A stretch of DNA of 16,358 nt, taken from assembly GCA_016302185.1 (NCBI GenBank), contig JAEDOC010000035.1:1-16358 (forward strand), given 5' to 3'. Under the pieces are notes generated by a model. It saw nothing but the letters and a program-made list of their open reading frames with translations, searched no databases and had not been told where the DNA came from. The DNA comes from Clostridium sp. (GTDB taxonomy: Bacteria > Bacillota > Clostridia > Lachnospirales > Lachnospiraceae). Below, one piece after another: positions 13,176-16,358 of this stretch; position 1 is the first letter of the stretch; each line of letters starts with the position of its first letter. The position numbers were made by a program, and so were the translations under genes.

Positions 13176-14042
13176 ATGGAGCTTCGCCAGCTTTCTTATT
13201 TTATTACCATTGTAAATGAAGGAACGATTTCCGCAGCAGCGAAAAAGCTGCATATTTCACAGCCGCCGCTGAGCCACCAGATGAAGCTTCTGGAGGAAGA
13301 GCTGGGGGTTCTCCTCTTTGAGCGCGGGGCCAGAAGTATTCATCTGACCGTCTCCGGACAGGCATTTTATGAAAAAGCCATGGCGATTCTGAATCTTACC
13401 AGACTGGCAGCTGAGGAAGCCGGGCAGCTGGAAACCACAGTAACCGGTACATTAAAACTGGGGGTTGTCTCCTCCGTGGGCGAATTTCTTCTGCATCAAT
13501 ATCTGGTTCCATTTCACAAAAACTGTCCTCAGGTTTCTTATGAACTGCACGAATCCGATTCCTACCATCTTCTGGAGCTGGTTGCCTCCGGCACTCTGGA
13601 TCTGGCCGTTGTCCGTACTCCCTTCTCTCAGGTTGGATTTGAATGCCGTCATCTTCCGCCGGATCCTTTTCTGGCCGTGGGAAGACAGGAGTGCTGGAAA
13701 GAAATCCCCCAAACAGGAAGCATCTCCCTGGCGGAGCTGTCCACCCTCCCCTTAATCCTATACAAGCGCTGGGAACAACTCTTTATGGACTATTTCCACG
13801 AACGCTCGATCCGCCCCAATCTTCTGTGCCGCAGTGAGGATGCCAGAACCACTCTCCTGTGGGCAAAAGCCGGGCTTGGTATCGCTTTGGTCCCTGCTTC
13901 CGCACTTTATCACAAAAATGATCCGGATCTCATCTGCCGCACTATTATTGAACCGCCGCTGGAATCCAGCATCTGCCTCATTAAGAAAGAAAAAAAGACG
14001 CTCTCCAGTGCTGCACGGGCATTTTATGAGCAATTTCTCTAA
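13176..14042 (+). CDS. LysR-family transcriptional regulator
   Basis: DNA-binding regulator, 288 aa, normal LysR length. The N-terminal winged helix-turn-helix is canonical: MELRQLSYFITIVNEGTISA, then AAKKLHISQPPLSHQMKLLE and GVLLFERGARSIHLT. A linker helix leads into a periplasmic-binding-like effector domain (about 88-288) with LKLGVVSSVGEFLL, TLDLAVVRTP and GLGIALVPASAL. AGGAGG lies eight bases before the ATG. It is divergently transcribed from the CHR pair, with a shared 180-base control region containing an inverted repeat, so it most likely controls that pair and itself. The effector is unknown. It ends at a strong terminator. Confidence 0.93.
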   Translation: MELRQLSYFITIVNEGTISAAAKKLHISQPPLSHQMKLLEEELGVLLFERGARSIHLTVSGQAFYEKAMAILNLTRLAAEEAGQLETTVTGTLKLGVVSSVGEFLLHQYLVPFHKNCPQVSYELHESDSYHLLELVASGTLDLAVVRTPFSQVGFECRHLPPDPFLAVGRQECWKEIPQTGSISLAELSTLPLILYKRWEQLFMDYFHERSIRPNLLCRSEDARTTLLWAKAGLGIALVPASALYHKNDPDLICRTIIEPPLESSICLIKKEKKTLSSAARAFYEQFL

Positions 14043-14070
14043 AGAGCTGTTTTCTGACAGCTCTTTTTTT
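14041..14070 (+). terminator. Intrinsic terminator of the LysR gene
   Basis: AAAGAGCTGT (14041-14050) pairs with ACAGCTCTTT (14057-14066) around a 6-base loop and is followed by T (14064-14070). It overlaps the LysR stop codon. Confidence 0.85.
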
Positions 14071-14182
14071 GTGATCCCTGCTCTTTTTTCTGAAATCTGT
14101 TATTCTGTATTTCGTCATATTGTTAATTTATTTTCAAATTTTTATTTTTTCTGTTGTAAAATAATTGTTTTCTAAAAAAGTG

Positions 14183-14209
14183 TTGATTTATTCCGTATTG
14201 TAAGATAAT
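14183..14209 (+). promoter_or_regulatory. Possible promoter of the AraC operon
   Basis: TTGATT (14183-14188), a 15-base spacer and GATAAT (14204-14209) within an AT-rich stretch. The spacer is short, so the match is modest. The rest of the 14071-14276 gap is AT-rich with no gene that I can see. Confidence 0.3.
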
Positions 14210-14276
14210 GTATAGATATACCTGAAATCCTGCACATTTAGTGACTTGAAAATATGCTAATCTTTAGGCAGGCGGA

Positions 14277-14293
14277 TTTCAAATGATTTGAAA
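14277..14293 (+). repeat. Inverted repeat abutting the AraC ribosome binding site
   Basis: TTTCAAA (14277-14283) and TTTGAAA (14287-14293) form a 7-bp perfect inverted repeat with a 3-base centre. The right arm overlaps the AAAGGAG site of the AraC gene, so it could be a self-regulatory operator or a small RNA hairpin. Confidence 0.45.
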
Positions 14294-14306
14294 GGAGCCC
14301 ATGCAT

Positions 14307-15047
14307 ATGGCAACGATTTCCAGCTACACCTTCAATGCGCAGCAGGGAGTGAAAACACATCAGCACAGTCACGGACATATTATTATCGTTCTGACCCAAA
14401 CCTTCTATATGAAGTTCTCCGGCAGGGAGCACGTGCTTACCCCTCACCAGATCGGCTTTATTCCACCGGGAATTTCCCATGAATTTGGCTGTAACGGAAG
14501 CGCGCTGACTCTGAACATTCCCGCAGAGATGATCAAATCCACGGATCTTCTCTTTCTTACCGAGCATTGTGTTCTGGAAATTAACGAAAAGCTGGAACCT
14601 CTGGTTTCCCTGATTAAACAGGAAGTGGAAAGCAGCGGCTCTCATCACAGCAATTCGCTGCGCTACTTATTTTATTACCTTTACGATAAGTTTGTAGAAC
14701 AGTACCGTATGCCCTCGCTGCAGTACATGCATGAAAATTATGCCGATGAGATCAATATCGCACAGCTGGCTGCCATGGAAAATTACAACATTTCTTATTA
14801 TACCAGCTGGTTCAAGAAGAAGACGGGATGTATTCCCAGCGACTACTTGAAAATGGTGCGGATTGAGAAGGCCAAGGAGATTCTGGCAACCACCCGGTAC
14901 CGTATCATCGACGTGGCCATGCAGGTCGGTTATAGCAACAGTTCTTCCTTTACCCGCGCTTTCCACGCAATGGAGGGGATTACCCCCAATCAATACCGCA
15001 GGCAGGCTATGGAGGCAAAGACGAGAACCGGCACAAGAAACGAATAA
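14307..15047 (+). CDS. AraC-family transcriptional regulator with cupin sensor domain
   Basis: 246 aa. The N-terminal cupin-type ligand-binding domain (about 10-75) has a histidine cluster THQHSHGH at 17-24 and HQIGFIPPGISHEF at 47-60. The C-terminal AraC DNA-binding domain has a first helix-turn-helix around 150-172 (INIAQLAAMENYNISYYTSW) and a second around 199-221 (IIDVAMQVGYSNSSSFTRAF), closing with GITPNQYRR. An ATG at 14301 is only three bases from AAAGGAG, while the ATG at 14307 is nine bases away and is preferred. The stop is 13 bases before the [2Fe-2S] gene on the same strand, so this is probably a local regulator of the oxidoreductase operon responding to its substrate. Confidence 0.92.
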   Translation: MATISSYTFNAQQGVKTHQHSHGHIIIVLTQTFYMKFSGREHVLTPHQIGFIPPGISHEFGCNGSALTLNIPAEMIKSTDLLFLTEHCVLEINEKLEPLVSLIKQEVESSGSHHSNSLRYLFYYLYDKFVEQYRMPSLQYMHENYADEINIAQLAAMENYNISYYTSWFKKKTGCIPSDYLKMVRIEKAKEILATTRYRIIDVAMQVGYSNSSSFTRAFHAMEGITPNQYRRQAMEAKTRTGTRNE

Positions 15048-15060
15048 GGGAGGAAAAACT

Positions 15061-15372
15061 ATGAGACTTTCTGAACACCCCATTCTGGAATTTGACCGTG
15101 GAGAGAAGGTTACCTTCTATTATAATGGTCAGGAGATCGAGGGGTACACTGAGGAAACCATCGCCGCTGCACTCCATGCAGCCGGCATCCGTGAGCTGGG
15201 CCACAGCCCTGAGCTCCATCGCCCGAGAGGACTCTTCTGTGCGATTGGAAACTGTTCTTCCTGTTTTATGACAGTAGACGGACAGCCCAATGTCAGAGTC
15301 TGCGTAACAAAAGTAAAAGCAGGCATGCATGTAGAAGAGCAGGAAGGAAAGGGGGTTATCCGGAATGATTAG
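15061..15372 (+). CDS. Small [2Fe-2S] ferredoxin-like subunit (HcnA/SoxA-type, Fer2_4 family)
   Basis: 103 aa electron-transfer subunit. The cluster ligands follow the family pattern C60-x4-C65-x2-C68-x12-C81 (LFCAIGNCSSCFMTVDGQPN, then VRVC). The N-terminal part FDRGEKVTFYYNGQEIEGY is the beta-grasp lead-in seen in HcnA and in the N-terminus of sarcosine oxidase alpha. GGGAGG lies upstream of the ATG. The last eight bases overlap the start of the FAD oxidoreductase gene, implying coupled translation and a stable complex. Proteins of this kind carry electrons for multi-subunit amino-acid, opine or hydroxyproline dehydrogenases; which substrate applies here is unknown. Confidence 0.9.
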   Translation: MRLSEHPILEFDRGEKVTFYYNGQEIEGYTEETIAAALHAAGIRELGHSPELHRPRGLFCAIGNCSSCFMTVDGQPNVRVCVTKVKAGMHVEEQEGKGVIRND

Positions 15373-16358
15373 AGACGTGGAAGTTCTTGTCATCGGCGGA
15401 GGTCCTGCCGGTTTATGCGCAGCCACAGCTGCAGCTTCTCTGGGAGCAAAGGTTCTGGTTTGTGAGCGAGATTATGTGCCCGGCGGCCAGCTGGTAAAAC
15501 AGACACATAAATTCTTCGGTTCCGAAAAACAGTATGCCGGAGATCGTGGTATCCATATTGGCAAGATGCTGGTGGAAAACGCACTGGCAAACCCGAATAT
15601 TGAAATTCTGACCGAGGCAACCGTTCTTGGTATTTATGAAGACGGCATCGTTACCGTTCTTCACGACAATAAACATCTGAAGATTCGTCCGCAGAAGACC
15701 ATCGTTACCACCGGCGCTTCTGAAAAGTTCCTGGCCTTCCCCGGCAACGATCTTCCGGGTATCTACGGCGCAGGTGCGGTTCAGACACTGATGAACGTGG
15801 CAGGCGTAAAGCCGGCAGAAAGAGTTCTGATGGTCGGTGCCGGCAATATCGGCCTTATCGTTTCCTACCAGCTGATGCAGGCAGGCGTTGAGGTGGCAGG
15901 TATTGTGGAGGCTGCTCCGAAAATCGGCGGCTACTTAGTACATGCATCCAAAATCCGCCGTGCAGGTGTTCCCATCCGTACCGGCTATACCGTAAAGGAA
16001 GCTTACGGCAACGGAAAGCTGGAAGGCGTTATTATCTGTCAGCTGGACGAGAAATTCCAGCAGATTCCGGGTACCGAGGAAGATATCCCCTGCGATACCC
16101 TGTGCTTAGCCGTTGGTCTTACCCCGCTGACCGAGCTTTGCTGGCAGGCCGGCTGTGAGATGGCATTTGTCCGTGAATTATCCGGTCATGTGCCGCTGGT
16201 GGATGAAAACCTGGAAACCACCGTTCCCGGCATCTATGCGGCCGGTGATGTCTCCGGTATCGAGGAAGCTTCTTCTGCTATGGTAGAGGGACGTCTGGCC
16301 GGTTATGCTGCTGCCGGAAGTCTTGGCTATGAGCCGGAGAAAGCAAAGGAATTAAAAG
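15365..16358 (+). CDS. FAD/NAD(P)-dependent oxidoreductase, HcnB/SoxA-like, 3' end outside window
   Basis: 331 codons visible; the stop lies beyond the right edge. An N-terminal Rossmann fold binds FAD (VLVIGGGPAG, 7-16, with E34 at the end of the second strand). A second dinucleotide fold contains VLMVGAGNIG (154-163), and the FAD-closing motif GIYAAGDVSG is at 289-298. This arrangement matches HcnB, opine oxidase subunit A and the central part of sarcosine oxidase alpha, in which a C-terminal cysteine-rich domain would follow outside the window. The start at 15365 is inside the end of the [2Fe-2S] gene with AAGGGGG nine bases upstream. Together with the partner it likely forms the electron-transfer core of an amine or amino-acid dehydrogenase whose catalytic D-amino-acid-oxidase-like subunit should be encoded just downstream. 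Substrate cannot be assigned. Confidence 0.88.
   Translation, partial: MIRDVEVLVIGGGPAGLCAATAAASLGAKVLVCERDYVPGGQLVKQTHKFFGSEKQYAGDRGIHIGKMLVENALANPNIEILTEATVLGIYEDGIVTVLHDNKHLKIRPQKTIVTTGASEKFLAFPGNDLPGIYGAGAVQTLMNVAGVKPAERVLMVGAGNIGLIVSYQLMQAGVEVAGIVEAAPKIGGYLVHASKIRRAGVPIRTGYTVKEAYGNGKLEGVIICQLDEKFQQIPGTEEDIPCDTLCLAVGLTPLTELCWQAGCEMAFVRELSGHVPLVDENLETTVPGIYAAGDVSGIEEASSAMVEGRLAGYAAAGSLGYEPEKAKELK

Noticed and set aside
1..16358. Search for CRISPR arrays, insertion sequences, tRNA or rRNA genes and phage genes
   Set aside because: No regularly spaced repeats, transposase-like proteins, CCA-ending cloverleaf sequences or rRNA motifs were seen.

Overview
The window looks like chromosomal DNA from a spore-forming, anaerobic Clostridia-type Firmicute, most likely a Lachnospiraceae-like gut organism. 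This rests on strong AGGAGG ribosome binding sites, AT-rich sigma-A promoters and moderate GC. It also rests on the ancestral Firmicute gene order spoVT-mazG-(HU)-yabO-yabP-yabQ-divIC-spoIIE-tilS-hpt-ftsH, which contains dedicated sporulation genes. I see no mobile element, CRISPR array, tRNA or rRNA.

Layout. Every gene from 1 to 12995 is on the minus strand and every gene from 13176 to the end is on the plus strand. Reading the minus strand in transcription order: a pair of short chromate-transporter-family (CHR) proteins (12995-11888); a V4R-domain sensor followed by a soluble HAMP/PAS/GGDEF diguanylate cyclase (11690-9880); spoVT (9810-9262); mazG (9145-8732); HU, yabO/rqcP, yabP, yabQ and divIC (8632-7022); a spoIIE phosphatase gene with its own Spo0A-type promoter (6917-5505); tilS, hpt and ftsH (5416-1711); a candidate C-rich small RNA (about 1582-1491); and a GH13 amylase-family gene cut by the window edge (1352-1). 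On the plus strand: a LysR regulator divergent from the CHR pair (13176-14042), then an AraC regulator, a small [2Fe-2S] protein and an FAD oxidoreductase cut by the right edge (14307-16358).

How it works together. The spoVT-to-ftsH block combines housekeeping (tRNA-Ile lysidine synthesis, purine salvage, membrane proteolysis, nucleoid protein, NTP clean-up, rescue of stalled ribosomes) with division and sporulation (DivIC, SpoIIE, YabP, YabQ, SpoVT), as in Bacillus but with several Bacillus genes or domains absent. The V4R/GGDEF pair is a probable ligand-to-c-di-GMP signalling unit lying directly upstream of spoVT. The right end is a regulator-plus-enzyme operon resembling HcnA/HcnB-type amino-acid or opine dehydrogenases.

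Most interesting points: (1) a candidate sRNA with four C-rich or anti-Shine-Dalgarno motifs in the ftsH/GH13 gap; (2) a 15-bp perfect inverted repeat that would hide the spoVT Shine-Dalgarno in read-through transcripts from the cyclase gene, while a degenerate forespore-type promoter would start inside the loop; (3) a SpoIIE without the N-terminal membrane domain; (4) a spoIIE promoter with the unusual 21-bp spacer known from Spo0A-activated promoters. All functional calls come from reading the sequence by eye; no database search was run.
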